Notes: generated from the letters alone by a model not told the origin. A stretch of DNA of 64,000 nucleotides from Carboxylicivirga litoralis (GCF_025499605.1 NZ_JAFMVC010000012.1:80987-144986); one strand, 5' to 3'; counted from the stretch's first letter, positions 48,010-57,040 are shown. Numbers and translations are program-made.

Positions 48010-49509
48010 ATGAACGACAAGCTACGATTTAAATATTATATCGCATTGGCTTTAGGTGTTTTGGTATTAATTAACGTTTTGGCTAATCGTTTTTTTGTTC
48101 GCCTTGACTTTACTGAAGACCAGCGATATACATTGAGTGAAACCACCAAAGATATTTTACAAGATATTACAGAGCCAATAACAGTAACTGCTTATTTTTC
48201 TGAAGGTCTGCAACCTCAGTTCGACCAATTAAGAAATGATTTTAAAGATTTATTGGCAGAATATGCATCTCGAAGTAATCATCAACTGGTATTTGAGTTT
48301 ATTAATCCCAATGAAGATGCACAGGAAGAACAGAAAGCTGTACAGGCGGGAATTCAGACAGTGATGATTGAAGCAAGAGAGAAAGACCAGGCTACTACAA
48401 AAAAAGCCTATATGGGGGCTTTAGTGCAGATTGGTGAAAACTCTGAAACAATACCATTTATTCAGCCGGGAGCACAAATGGAATATGCATTAACAACAGC
48501 CATTAAAAAGATGACAATTCCGGATAAGGATGCAATTGGCTTTATTGTTGGTCATGGAGAGCCAACACTAAATGAACAAATACAGGTAATTCAGGGATTG
48601 GAAGTTCTATATGTGCCGGAAGAAGTTGCATTATCAGATAGTGTAAATCTCAGCAAGTATAAAACACTGGCCTGGATAAACCCTCAGGATTCAATTCCTG
48701 AAGAGCATTTTACTTACGTAGAGGATTTTTTAAATCAGGGAGGAAATTTACTTGTGTCTTTTAATAAGGTTGATGCTCAATTAAATCAAGGAATGGGCTT
48801 TGCTAAATATACAGGAATGGGTAATTGGCTGCAAAAACAAGGACTTACCGTTAATGAGGATTTTGTTGTGGATGCCAATTGTGGTTCTGTAAATGTTCAA
48901 CAACGCCAAGGTATTTTTACGGTTAATCGTCCGATTAACTTTCCTTATTTACCAATTTTATCCAATTTTGCCGACCATCCTATCACACAAGGCTTAGGAA
49001 CAATGATTATGCAATTTGGTAGTTCGTTAACCTTTAGTGGGGATTCATTAAGCACTTTTACGCCATTGGTCTTTACCTCGGATAAATCAGGAAAACAACC
49101 GGCTCCAGTTTATTTTAATATTGAAAAACAATGGCAGGAAAGGGACTTTACAGCTTCAAAACTTACAGTTGCAGGACTTCTGGAAAAAGACAATCATAAA
49201 TTGGTAGTAATCACAGATGGTGATTTGGCCATTAATGGTTCTGGTCAGGAGGTACGCCAGGTTCAACCTGATAATGCCAATTTTCTTGTAAATGCTATTG
49301 ATTATATGAGCGATGATACCGGACTTATTCAATTAAGGAGTAAGCAGGTAAAGATGCGACCATTAGACCAGTTAGAAGATGGGGATAAGAACTTGTTGAA
49401 AATTCTAAACTTTACTCTACCAATCCTTATCATTCTGGGTATTGGTATTTATCGTTATCAAAGAAGAAAATTTACCCGCTTAAAAATTAAAGGAGAAAGC
49501 TATGTTTAG
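48010..49509 (+). CDS. GldG-like ABC auxiliary protein
   Basis: A 499-residue protein with one N-terminal helix (about 8-28), a large extracytoplasmic domain (ABC_transp_aux: LDFTEDQRYTLSETT, IGFIVGHGEP, GGNLLVSFN) and a C-terminal helix. It is the third subunit of the GldA/F/G type transporter. Its 3' end overlaps the next gene by 8 bases. Confidence 0.9.
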   Translation: MNDKLRFKYYIALALGVLVLINVLANRFFVRLDFTEDQRYTLSETTKDILQDITEPITVTAYFSEGLQPQFDQLRNDFKDLLAEYASRSNHQLVFEFINPNEDAQEEQKAVQAGIQTVMIEAREKDQATTKKAYMGALVQIGENSETIPFIQPGAQMEYALTTAIKKMTIPDKDAIGFIVGHGEPTLNEQIQVIQGLEVLYVPEEVALSDSVNLSKYKTLAWINPQDSIPEEHFTYVEDFLNQGGNLLVSFNKVDAQLNQGMGFAKYTGMGNWLQKQGLTVNEDFVVDANCGSVNVQQRQGIFTVNRPINFPYLPILSNFADHPITQGLGTMIMQFGSSLTFSGDSLSTFTPLVFTSDKSGKQPAPVYFNIEKQWQERDFTASKLTVAGLLEKDNHKLVVITDGDLAINGSGQEVRQVQPDNANFLVNAIDYMSDDTGLIQLRSKQVKMRPLDQLEDGDKNLLKILNFTLPILIILGIGIYRYQRRKFTRLKIKGESYV

Positions 49510-50467
49510 AAAATTGAATATAAAAACGTTGAGCTGGGTATTTTTAGGCCTGCTCATATTAACTGTTGGTATAAAGGTGTTGGATAACAGAAGAGGTGTT
49601 AATACACTCAAGTCTGAACTATTTAATATTGAAGAAAATATAATTACATCTGTAATTGTAAAACCCAAAATGCTTAATGGTAAAAGTATAGAACTTAAAA
49701 AGGATAATGAGAATTGGAGAGTCGTATCTGACGGAAAGTCATATAATGCTGATGCAGCAACAATAGAACGATTAATCAATCAATTAAATGGACTAAAGCC
49801 TATTAGACTTGCTTCTCAAACAAAAGATGGATGGGATAAATTTGAATTGACTGATTCGCTTTCAACAGAGGTGCAGTTTGTGGGAGCTAAAGGCGAATTA
49901 GCAAAAATATACATCGGAAAGTTTTCGTATTCCCAACCCAAAACAAATCCTATGGTGCAACAAAACCCTTATATGCGTCCGCAAGGAACCATGACATCTT
50001 ACGTGCGATATAATGACGAAAAAGAGGTTTATGCAGTTGAGGGGTTCTTGGGTAGTTCTGCCAATAGAAATGTAGATGCGTTTAGGGATAAAACCCTATT
50101 AAAAACAAATAAAACCAATATTAACAAAATTGAGTTTAGTTATCCTGCTGACAGTTCATTTACAATGGTTAAAAACGAAGGGGTCTGGATGAGTAATGGC
50201 ATACAGCTTGATTCTGCATCTGTAGCCAATTATTTATCCGGAATTACTTCGTTGAAAGGAAATAGCTTTACTGGTGATAATAGAAGCTCATTTACTCATA
50301 AAACGAAAATCTTTTCAGATAGTGGGGAGCAAGTAGAGGTGAATGCAGTGATTGAGAATGAAGAAGTTATATTAACAACTTCTCAAAACCAAGGAACTGT
50401 TTTTAAAGAAGCCCTAAGTTCAAATTTCAATAAATTGTTTATTTCAAAAAAGGAGCTGTTGAAGTAA
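49502..50467 (+). CDS. DUF4340 domain protein
   Basis: A 321-residue protein with one N-terminal transmembrane helix and a DUF4340 region (WRVVSDGKSYNADAATIERLINQLNGLK, FVGAKGELAKIYIGK). DUF4340 proteins accompany GldG-like proteins in many bacteria and are thought to be extracytoplasmic partners of the transporter. AAAGGAG lies 7 bases before the ATG. It is the last cargo gene before the integrase. Confidence 0.85.
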   Translation: MFRKLNIKTLSWVFLGLLILTVGIKVLDNRRGVNTLKSELFNIEENIITSVIVKPKMLNGKSIELKKDNENWRVVSDGKSYNADAATIERLINQLNGLKPIRLASQTKDGWDKFELTDSLSTEVQFVGAKGELAKIYIGKFSYSQPKTNPMVQQNPYMRPQGTMTSYVRYNDEKEVYAVEGFLGSSANRNVDAFRDKTLLKTNKTNINKIEFSYPADSSFTMVKNEGVWMSNGIQLDSASVANYLSGITSLKGNSFTGDNRSSFTHKTKIFSDSGEQVEVNAVIENEEVILTTSQNQGTVFKEALSSNFNKLFISKKELLK

Positions 50468-50488
50468 ACCGCTTTGTATTAGAGAAAA

Positions 50489-50517
50489 CCCCTAGTTATC
50501 TAATTGATAACTAGGGG
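50489..50517. terminator. Terminator-like hairpin between the ABC operon and integrase
   Basis: A perfect 12-bp stem (CCCCTAGTTATC / GATAACTAGGGG) with a 5-base loop between the convergent DUF4340 and integrase genes. The T-run is weak on both strands. Confidence 0.6.
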
Positions 50518-50547
50518 CACAATAAAAACTGACTTTATAATATTTTT

Positions 50548-51777
50548 CTATGCTAAACTCATTTCCGAGCATTTTAATTTTTGTGATAATAGGTGCATGT
50601 CTGAGCTTATCTTTTCGTTTGTAATTCTAGCATAAATCTGAGTTGTTTTAATATTGGTATGCCCAAGCATTTTACTAACGGATTCGATAGGAACTCCCTT
50701 TGATAGGGTAACGGTGGTTGCAAAGGTATGCCGTGCTAAATGAAAGGTAAGGTTTTTATTAATACCGCAAACATCAGCGATTTCTTTCAAATACTGATTT
50801 GTCTTCTGATTTGTCGGAATTGGCAAAAGAACACCGTTCGGTAAACCTTTGTATTTGTCTAGGATTAATTGGGCTATATCTAATAACGGCACAACCGTTT
50901 TAATAGAGGTTTTCTGGCGTTTAGTATTTATCCATAAATTTCCATCAAAGCCTTTAGTGATGTGTTCTTGTCTAAGATTTTTAATGTCAATATATGCAAG
51001 TCCTGTGTAGCATGAGAAAATAAAAATATCACGAATTCGCTCTAAGCGTTCGCTACAAAAGCTTTTCTGCATGATTAGTTTTAGCTCATCATCGTTCAAG
51101 TAACCTCTGTCCACCTTTTTGATAGAGATTCTGTAATTGCCAAAAGGGTCGGTTTGAATCCATCCGTTTTTTTGAGCAGTAAGTACTATGCTTTTAAATT
51201 TCTGAATAAACTTAGCAGTTGTGTTGGCATTGCAGCCACATTGTGTATTCAGGTAAGTTTCAAAGCCAACTATAAAGGAGTGGTTGATTTCCCTTAAATC
51301 AATATCGTTTCGCTTATATTCGGTTTTCAGGTAATTTGATAGGTGTCGTTTACAGACCTCTGCCTTTTGGTAAGTGGCTTTAGATTTACTTATGCCAATC
51401 TGTTTCTTTAGGAGGTTATTGCTGTCCTGAAAGAGCTCCATTAAAAAGAATTGCTCTTGTCCGATACCTAAAAATGTGTTTTTAACCTTTTCGGCAGTTA
51501 CTGTGATTTCTTTTCGGATAAGTTCATTGTATGTTTTATGAATGGAGGTCTTTATTTCTTCCAAAAGGCTATTAGTGGCCACTGCTTCCGAACTTCGCCC
51601 TTTTACTTTGCCCAGACTAACGCTCCATTCAGTAACCTTTATATATTGCTTTGTGCTGAATTGTGCCATTTTACCATTAACACTGATTCTTGCAATAATA
51701 GGTGCTGTTCCGTCTTTTCTTTTTGCACTTTTCTTAATGTAAAAAAGAACTTTAAATGTACTTCTCATCTGCTTCAT
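50548..51777 (-). CDS. Tyrosine recombinase (integrase of the tRNA-Ser element)
   Basis: About 409 residues starting at MKQMRSTFKVLFYIKK; an upstream in-frame ATG at 51837 would add 20 residues, and MRSTF (51768) is another option. An arm-binding domain (1-100) and SAM-like core domain (about 100-200) precede the catalytic domain, with HLARHTF (His and Arg) and TTQIYARI (Tyr nucleophile). The first catalytic Arg position reads TGLAYID with Ala, as in IntDOT-like Bacteroidota integrases where this Arg is replaced. It lies next to the att site in tRNA-Ser. Confidence 0.92.
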   Translation of the reverse strand: MKQMRSTFKVLFYIKKSAKRKDGTAPIIARISVNGKMAQFSTKQYIKVTEWSVSLGKVKGRSSEAVATNSLLEEIKTSIHKTYNELIRKEITVTAEKVKNTFLGIGQEQFFLMELFQDSNNLLKKQIGISKSKATYQKAEVCKRHLSNYLKTEYKRNDIDLREINHSFIVGFETYLNTQCGCNANTTAKFIQKFKSIVLTAQKNGWIQTDPFGNYRISIKKVDRGYLNDDELKLIMQKSFCSERLERIRDIFIFSCYTGLAYIDIKNLRQEHITKGFDGNLWINTKRQKTSIKTVVPLLDIAQLILDKYKGLPNGVLLPIPTNQKTNQYLKEIADVCGINKNLTFHLARHTFATTVTLSKGVPIESVSKMLGHTNIKTTQIYARITNEKISSDMHLLSQKLKCSEMSLA

Positions 51778-52040
51778 TTTTTTGAATTGTAAAACTAGTT
51801 TATTAATCTCAAAATGAAATGATTGCAGGTGTGCCAATTCGCGACATTACTATGCCAATATGCGACAATTTGTGACCTATTTTTGATTTTAAAAAACAGG
51901 GTACGATTTAGCCACAAAACTATGTCGCTTTTTGGCAATTTTATCAAAGTACTTACAGACAAAAAGGCATAAAAAAACCCTACAATATCTTGATATTGTA
52001 GGGTTTGTCTTTTTTCTGTCTTATATTGACATTTAACTAA
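51778..52040. other. Integrase upstream/att flank with repeats
   Basis: The region between the integrase start and tRNA-Ser. It contains repeated GCGACA units (GCGACATTAC, GCGACAATTT), probable arm-type recombinase sites, and a long hairpin near the tRNA. It aligns over about 260 bases with 38402-38660. Confidence 0.6.
51975..52006 (-). terminator. Terminator of tRNA-Ser carried by the element
   Basis: A perfect 15-bp stem (AAACCCTACAATATC / GATATTGTAGGGTTT) with a 2-base loop, then on the minus strand a run of seven T residues. It sits 36 bases past the tRNA 3' end. Confidence 0.85.
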
Positions 52041-52055
52041 GCGGAGAGAGAGGGA
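52041..52055. other. Right attachment site in the tRNA-Ser 3' end
   Basis: GCGGAGAGAGAGGGA, identical to 38661-38675. The crossover probably lies within the tRNA T-arm/acceptor region so that the intact tRNA is preserved. Confidence 0.85.
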
Positions 52056-52126
52056 TTCGAACCCCCGGTACCTCGCGGTACAACGGTTTTCAAGACCGCC
52101 GCATTCGACCACTCTGCCATCTCTCC
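52042..52126 (-). tRNA. tRNA-Ser (TGA)
   Basis: Reading the minus strand: acceptor GGAGAGA/TCTCTCC, D arm GGCAGAGTGGTCGAATGC, anticodon loop CTTGAAA (TGA), a long variable arm with GTACCGCGAGGTAC, T loop TTCGAAT, and discriminator G. CCA is not encoded. It is the integration target. Confidence 0.95.
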
Positions 52127-52292
52127 AGTAAATCATTAGTGCATTTCCTTAAATGCGGGTGCAAATATAGATAATTTCACTAAGGATGCAAGAAGATTTT
52201 ATCGAATTCTTTATTTTAACACGTAATTTTATTTTAGTGAAGATAATATGTCTTTTTAAACCTGATTTTTATTATACTTTTTTTATCGAACA

Positions 52293-52323
52293 TTTGGTAA
52301 ACACTGGAAATACTATATATTTG
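52293..52323 (+). promoter_or_regulatory. Promoter of the HU gene
   Basis: TTTG at 52293-52296 and TATATTTG at 52316-52323, 19 bases apart, match the Bacteroidota promoter consensus. The HU start lies 53 bases further on. Confidence 0.8.
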
Positions 52324-52375
52324 TAGAGGAAAGTTTAAGAATTAAATTAGTTTAACCCTGAAATTAAAGAGTATT

Positions 52376-52648
52376 ATGAACAAGGCTCAATTAATTGATG
52401 CAATTGCTGGCGAAGCAGAATTAACAAAAGCTGATGCAAAAAAAGCTTTAGACGCATTTATTAAAGTAACTGGTAATGCATTAAAAGACGGTGGTCGTGT
52501 TGCATTAGTAGGTTTTGGTTCTTTTGGTGTATCTGAAAGAAGCGCTCGTACTGGTAGAAACCCACAAACTGGTAAGGAGATTGAAATCCCTGCTAAGAAA
52601 GTTGTTAAGTTCAAAGCAGGTAGCGAATTAAGTGACGCTATCAACTAA
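52376..52648 (+). CDS. HU-family nucleoid protein
   Basis: A 90-residue HU protein: [25 protein letters not shown] at the N-terminus, [21 protein letters not shown] (DNA-binding arm) near residue 46-66, and [15 protein letters not shown] at the end. It binds and bends DNA without sequence specificity. It begins the backbone segment right of the element, upstream of a tRNA methylase gene. Confidence 0.97.
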   Translation: MNKAQLIDAIAGEAELTKADAKKALDAFIKVTGNALKDGGRVALVGFGSFGVSERSARTGRNPQTGKEIEIPAKKVVKFKAGSELSDAIN

Positions 52649-52670
52649 AAAGCTGCAACAGTAAAATACA

Positions 52671-52703
52671 AAGAGAGTGCAATTGCACTCTCTTTTTTTT
52701 TCT
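52671..52703 (+). terminator. Terminator of the HU gene
   Basis: A perfect 24-base palindrome (AAGAGAGTGCAA / TTGCACTCTCTT) followed by a T-run. Confidence 0.9.
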
Positions 52704-52726
52704 ACTTTCGGCAAAAATTGAACACC

Positions 52727-53407
52727 ATGATTGAACAACTGATTAGCTTTCTGCAAGAGTTTTCGAAAGAAGAACGACGTGAACAACTTTGGCAGGTAGC
52801 CAACGACAGAACCAGGTATGTAACCGTTGTACTCGAAGACATCTACCAGACTCAAAATGCCAGTGCCGTTCTTCGCTCATGCGATTGTTTTGGAATTCAG
52901 GATGTGCATATAATCGAAAATGAAAATACATTTAATATTAACCCCCAGGTTGTAATTGGTGCTACTAAATGGCTCCACCTGCATCAATATAACGAAGAAG
53001 CCAACAACACGCGTGCTTGCCTTCGGAAACTTAAGAATGATGGCTATCGAATTGTTGCTACCACACCCCATCGCAATGATGTTAACCTAAATGATTTTGA
53101 TTTAAGTAGAGGCAAAACAGCTGTTGTTTTTGGAAACGAAAGAGAAGGCATCTCTGATATCGTTATGGAAGAAGCTGATGAGTTTATGAAGATACCCATG
53201 TACGGCTTCTCGGAGAGCTTAAATATTTCAGTCAGCGCTGCCATTACTTTACAACACTTTTCAAACCAACTAAGAACAAGCGAATTGAACACTAAATTAT
53301 CAGTTGACGAACTGAACGCCTTATATTTAGAATGGTTAAAAAAATCAATTAAAAAGAGTGAACTACTAATAGAAGAGTTCAATAAAAGAAACAATACTTC
53401 GTTTTAG
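52727..53407 (+). CDS. trmH: tRNA (guanosine-2'-O-)-methyltransferase, TrmH type
   Basis: A 226-residue SPOUT methylase; the ATG at 52727 is chosen over a TTG at 52718. Motifs are NASAVLRSCDCFGIQDVHI (motif 1), VFGNEREGIS (motif 2) and PMYGFSESLNISVSAAITL (motif 3). The C-terminal extension (LRTSELNTKLSVDELNALYLEWLKKSIKKS) matches TrmH rather than RlmB. It methylates the 2'-O of G18 in tRNA. It lies downstream of the HU gene, with a TACTTTCG -7-like box at 52702. Confidence 0.87.
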   Translation: MIEQLISFLQEFSKEERREQLWQVANDRTRYVTVVLEDIYQTQNASAVLRSCDCFGIQDVHIIENENTFNINPQVVIGATKWLHLHQYNEEANNTRACLRKLKNDGYRIVATTPHRNDVNLNDFDLSRGKTAVVFGNEREGISDIVMEEADEFMKIPMYGFSESLNISVSAAITLQHFSNQLRTSELNTKLSVDELNALYLEWLKKSIKKSELLIEEFNKRNNTSF

Positions 53408-53477
53408 GAATTAATTTTTCTGCCTGATAAAGCTAATAGTGCCGATATTTTTTTATTTTTGAAGAAAATCAGATTCT

Positions 53478-54191
53478 ATGAATTGCATTATTATTGATGA
53501 TGACAAACTCTCAACAAAGATTATTCAAGAATTTGTTGAGAAAACCGATGACTTGAATCTGGCGGGGAAATTTGACAGTGCTGTAAGTGCGATTAATTAC
53601 CTGTCTAAACAAGATATTGAAACGATTGACCTTATTTTTCTTGATATAGAAATGCCTGAAATGAGTGGTATCGATTTTTTAAAATCACTTGACGAATTAC
53701 CACAGGTTATCGTATACTCCTCTCAGGAAAAATATGCAATTGATTCGTACGAATATAATGTAACTGATTATTTATTAAAACCTGTTCAATACGGCCGCTT
53801 TATTAAAGCTGTTAAAAGAGCGCGCGAACGTTTTGAAGAGAAAGAATCGATAACACGCGAAACCAACGAGATTTTCGTTAAGAACAACAGCTCGCTGGTT
53901 CGGGTAAAATATGACGACATTCTTTGGATTGAAGCCCTGGAAAACTATGTGGTACTCAACACTTTTAAAGATAAGTTTACCATTCACTTTACCATGAAAG
54001 CTATTTCTGAAAAGATGCCACCAGAACGCTATGTAAGGGTTCACCGTTCGTTTATTGTAAACATTAATAAAATAAAGGTGATCGAAGACAATTCAGTCAT
54101 CATCAATTACGAAGGTGGTTCTAAAATCATTCCAATCGGGAAGTCATATAAGGACAAGCTAATGGATGATATTAATTTGATTACCAGATAA
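53478..54191 (+). CDS. LytTR-family response regulator
   Basis: A 237-residue regulator: receiver domain (1-120) with acidic pocket IIDDD near residue 5-9 and phosphoacceptor Asp56 (IFLDIEMPEMSG), Lys in LLKPV, then the LytTR DNA-binding domain (about 130-232; VRVKYDDILWIEALENYVVL, RVHRSFIVNINKI). No sensor kinase is adjacent, so it may be served by an unlinked LytS/YehU-type histidine kinase. Ends at a strong terminator. Confidence 0.93.
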   Translation: MNCIIIDDDKLSTKIIQEFVEKTDDLNLAGKFDSAVSAINYLSKQDIETIDLIFLDIEMPEMSGIDFLKSLDELPQVIVYSSQEKYAIDSYEYNVTDYLLKPVQYGRFIKAVKRARERFEEKESITRETNEIFVKNNSSLVRVKYDDILWIEALENYVVLNTFKDKFTIHFTMKAISEKMPPERYVRVHRSFIVNINKIKVIEDNSVIINYEGGSKIIPIGKSYKDKLMDDINLITR

Positions 54192-54195
54192 AATT

Positions 54196-54222
54196 AAAGA
54201 CCGTTAAAACGGTCTTTTTTTT
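54196..54222 (+). terminator. Terminator of the LytTR regulator gene
   Basis: A 9-bp stem (AAAGACCGT / ACGGTCTTT) with a 4-base loop, then a T-run. It also lies between convergent genes. Confidence 0.9.
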
Positions 54223-54233
54223 GCACCTGCCTT

Positions 54234-54887
54234 TTAATCATCATCATTATCGCTTTCATACTGCTCAACATTTCTTACCTCGTTGTTGTAGTAATACACG
54301 ATCACTTCGGCCGTATCTCTTAAAAAATTAATCTTACCAACTTCTGCTCTGTGAATACTAAGGCCCGTACGTTGCTGTAAATCATTTAGCATATCATTGT
54401 ACTTTTCAGGCGTAATCAATTCAATCTTCTCATAAATAACCAGTTTACTCGATTCATGTTGTAGCAACCATACCCTTTCAAGACCAAAAGTGACGCCTAT
54501 TACCATTAAATTGGTCAGAACCAACTCAACAACACTGACGTTTTCACCGCTTAAAGCATTAATAACTGACACACCTATTGTTATAAACAAATAGGTCATT
54601 TCCTTAATAGGAATTTGTGTTGTGCGGTACCTGATTATGCCGAAGATAGCAAACAACCCTAGTGCAAACCCAAGTTGAAGATTTACACTATCGAGCAATA
54701 CACATAAAAGAAAGACGATTGTACTAATCAGGACAAAAGTGAAGAGATAATCTTTTCGTCGTGCTTTCTGATAGTATAAAACACGCACTAGTATTAAGGT
54801 CACAAACAGGTTAAAAGCAAAGCGGATGGTTAACCGAAGCAGGCCATCCATATTTATCAGGCTTTCGTTTAGCAAGTTTAAATCCAT
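54234..54887 (-). CDS. DUF4956 membrane protein
   Basis: About 217 residues from MDLNLLNESLINMDG. There are four transmembrane helices (about residues 13-31, 42-62, 66-82 and 95-125), with the RYRTTQIPIKEMTYLF stretch typical of DUF4956, and a cytoplasmic C-terminal domain (LITPEKYNDMLNDLQQRTGLSI) ending in an acidic tail. DUF4956 proteins often pair with VTC-like polyphosphate polymerase domains, but none is adjacent here. Confidence 0.87.
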   Translation of the reverse strand: MDLNLLNESLINMDGLLRLTIRFAFNLFVTLILVRVLYYQKARRKDYLFTFVLISTIVFLLCVLLDSVNLQLGFALGLFAIFGIIRYRTTQIPIKEMTYLFITIGVSVINALSGENVSVVELVLTNLMVIGVTFGLERVWLLQHESSKLVIYEKIELITPEKYNDMLNDLQQRTGLSIHRAEVGKINFLRDTAEVIVYYYNNEVRNVEQYESDNDDD

Positions 54888-55025
54888 ATTTTTAGGCTGA
54901 TGATTCAACGAATTAAACCTCTAATCTAATGAATATTCATCGCATAAGCATGCCTTTGCTTTTAAATTATCCCATTCAAGTGCTGTTCTTTCGATTTCAC
55001 ACACATATACCTTCACGTACTTTTT

Positions 55026-55928
55026 TTAATACTTAACACCTGTCAATTGCTCAGATATATCCCATAGCTTTCTGGCTGGCTCTTCTAACTGAGCCAGCTT
55101 ATTAGCATTTACCTTTACCGGGTAGCCCTTAAACTCAAGCGCTCCTTTGGGTCCAAAGAAATCTTTATTACGAGCTGTTTCGTCAAAAGCGGCACGTAAA
55201 GTAGGCAATACGCCCATATCTGCTTGCTGAGAAAAGATGGGGTTTAATAGCCTGGCTAAACCCATGTGGCGCTGTAAATCGGTACTGGTCCACCCCGGAT
55301 GAGCAATGGTTACACGCGGTGCCTCAGGATCTGTTTTATACCTGTTAACCAGTTCATACGCAAAATAAACATTAGCCAGTTTACTATCAGCATAGGCGGT
55401 GTTGGTTTTATACTTGCGTTTTTCCCAATTGATATCATTGAATTCAATGCCTTTGGTCATTTTATGGGCAATACTGGAGGTGACTACTAACCTGGAGCCC
55501 GGCGTACTCTTCAGCACATCCATTAAATGACCAACCAAGGCGAAATGCCCCAAATGATTCGTTCCCATCTGTATTTCAAAACCATCTTCTGTCGTTGCAA
55601 AAGGACAAGCCATGATACCGGCATTGTTAATCAACACATCCAGTTGATTATATTGTGCTTTAAAAGCTGCTGCAAACTTCTCTATTGATTGAAGACTACT
55701 CAAATCCACCTTCATCACCGATGTTGTATGATTAGGATAGCCTTTCGTCAACTCACGCAATACATTGTGTCCTTTTTCCATGTTGCGCACAGCCATTATT
55801 ACCTTCGCATTTTTTGCGGTCAATACTTTTGCAGCTTGTTTACCCAAGCCACTGGTCGCTCCTGTGATGATTACTACTTTACCTGTCTGATCAGGAATAT
55901 TGCTTTCATTCCATTGTGTTGTAGCCAT
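55026..55928 (-). CDS. Short-chain dehydrogenase/reductase (retinol dehydrogenase-like)
   Basis: A 300-residue SDR from MATTQWNESNIP. Motifs are the NAD(P)-binding ITGATSGLGKQAA, the NNAG motif (VLINNAGIM), the catalytic Ser region VTSSIAH and YxxxK (YADSKLANVYFA). NADP preference is suggested by the basic residue after the second strand (VRNMEKG). The natural substrate cannot be predicted. Confidence 0.92.
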   Translation of the reverse strand: MATTQWNESNIPDQTGKVVIITGATSGLGKQAAKVLTAKNAKVIMAVRNMEKGHNVLRELTKGYPNHTTSVMKVDLSSLQSIEKFAAAFKAQYNQLDVLINNAGIMACPFATTEDGFEIQMGTNHLGHFALVGHLMDVLKSTPGSRLVVTSSIAHKMTKGIEFNDINWEKRKYKTNTAYADSKLANVYFAYELVNRYKTDPEAPRVTIAHPGWTSTDLQRHMGLARLLNPIFSQQADMGVLPTLRAAFDETARNKDFFGPKGALEFKGYPVKVNANKLAQLEEPARKLWDISEQLTGVKY

Positions 55929-55955
55929 AATGATAGGTTTTAATGATGGATACAA

Positions 55956-56530
55956 AATTGCAGCCTGAAACTCAACTAATCGTATATAAATTACAGATGT
56001 TTGTATCGATATTACTGATTTGATGTTCTGTTAACATATATTTCAGTTTTAAGTTTCAACAAACATACGCCATGAAATTAACATGGTCAATAACAGTGAT
56101 TACACTGTGACTATAACAACACTTAAAACGCTCAACAACTGCCACTTAAGACAAAATACCTCTAATCTACATTAAGAACACAAACAAGCAAACGTTAGAA
56201 AAAACAAGGTTTAATATGAAAACGCACCTAAAACAGCATATAAAAGTACATTTTCAGGTTATCTTAACCGCTTTTCGACCCATTTTAGACACCTCTAGCT
56301 ACCCGTTTCGGGTTCGCTTCGGTATTTCTTCGACTACTGTTCGGCTACGCGCGTAGTCGAATAATTGCCAAAGAAATACCGAACATGAATCGTTGAAGCG
56401 CCAAAGCCAGTCCCTATATGATACTACAATGGGTACAGTAATCACCGAAGCCGATGATTCACTAATACCTCTACTGCTTTGAATAAAGCATTGTCAACTT
56501 TTAGTCGGCAACATCCTTCATTCGTATCCA
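55956..56530. other. Spacer with a structured palindromic element
   Basis: No gene was found. It contains the complex hairpin at 56301-56383. The remaining AT-rich DNA carries no recognised motif. Confidence 0.5.
56301..56383. repeat. Complex nested hairpin element
   Basis: Arms TTCGGTATTTCTT (56318-56330) and AAGAAATACCGAA (56371-56383) form a perfect 13-bp outer stem. It continues on one side into CGACTAC/GTAGTCG (56331-56337, 56353-56359), and a small ACCC/GGGT hairpin precedes it. GC-richer than the surroundings, with no coding frame. It may be a palindromic repeat unit. Confidence 0.55.
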
Positions 56531-57040
56531 TTATAGTCCTTTAAGCACCCGTTCAAAACCCTGACTATTCATCCAGCACTGCGCACTGGCCTCATCAGCA
56601 ACCTGCTCTATCCTATCGGTGAATTCATTTCTGATGCCATGCTCATTAACATACTGCAATGCTTCTTCAAAAGCCTTTAACATCGCTTTATAAAAAGACT
56701 CATGCTTGATAAACTGCTCAGATGTATAGGTTTGAGCTATTTCGATGTGATAAAACATCACATCAGCCACTAGCGATGGCTCAACTCCCAGGCGAATGAA
56801 ATGACGAATATATTTCTGAGCCACCGAGCGGCGCATCTTAGCTTTACGCCCACTCACCGGAAAGTATTCCTTGGAAATCTTCAACTTACATTCTTCCATC
56901 AGTTTATTTTCCTTAGGATTGAATGCAAAATCGTAATATTCTTTTACCTCTTTAAAGCGGGTATATAAATCAATAATCTGATCTTCCAGTTGCTTCTTAT
57001 CTAATTCGTGAAGATAAAGTTTCAGGTCTCTTTTGCTCAT
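56531..57040 (-). CDS. DUF6155-like protein
   Basis: A 169-residue soluble helical protein beginning MSKRDLKLYLHELDKKQLEDQI. The block FNPKENKLMEECKLKISKEYF and the basic RKAKMRRSVAQKYIRHFIRLGV segment match DUF6155 as I know it. Function unknown; it has no transmembrane or Cys motif. The next gene downstream on this strand is the SDR gene, about 575 bases away, so it is probably monocistronic. Confidence 0.7.
   Translation of the reverse strand: MSKRDLKLYLHELDKKQLEDQIIDLYTRFKEVKEYYDFAFNPKENKLMEECKLKISKEYFPVSGRKAKMRRSVAQKYIRHFIRLGVEPSLVADVMFYHIEIAQTYTSEQFIKHESFYKAMLKAFEEALQYVNEHGIRNEFTDRIEQVADEASAQCWMNSQGFERVLKGL

Noticed and set aside
51795..52136. 113-codon minus-strand frame through tRNA-Ser
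   Set aside because: It translates the tRNA and the att flank.
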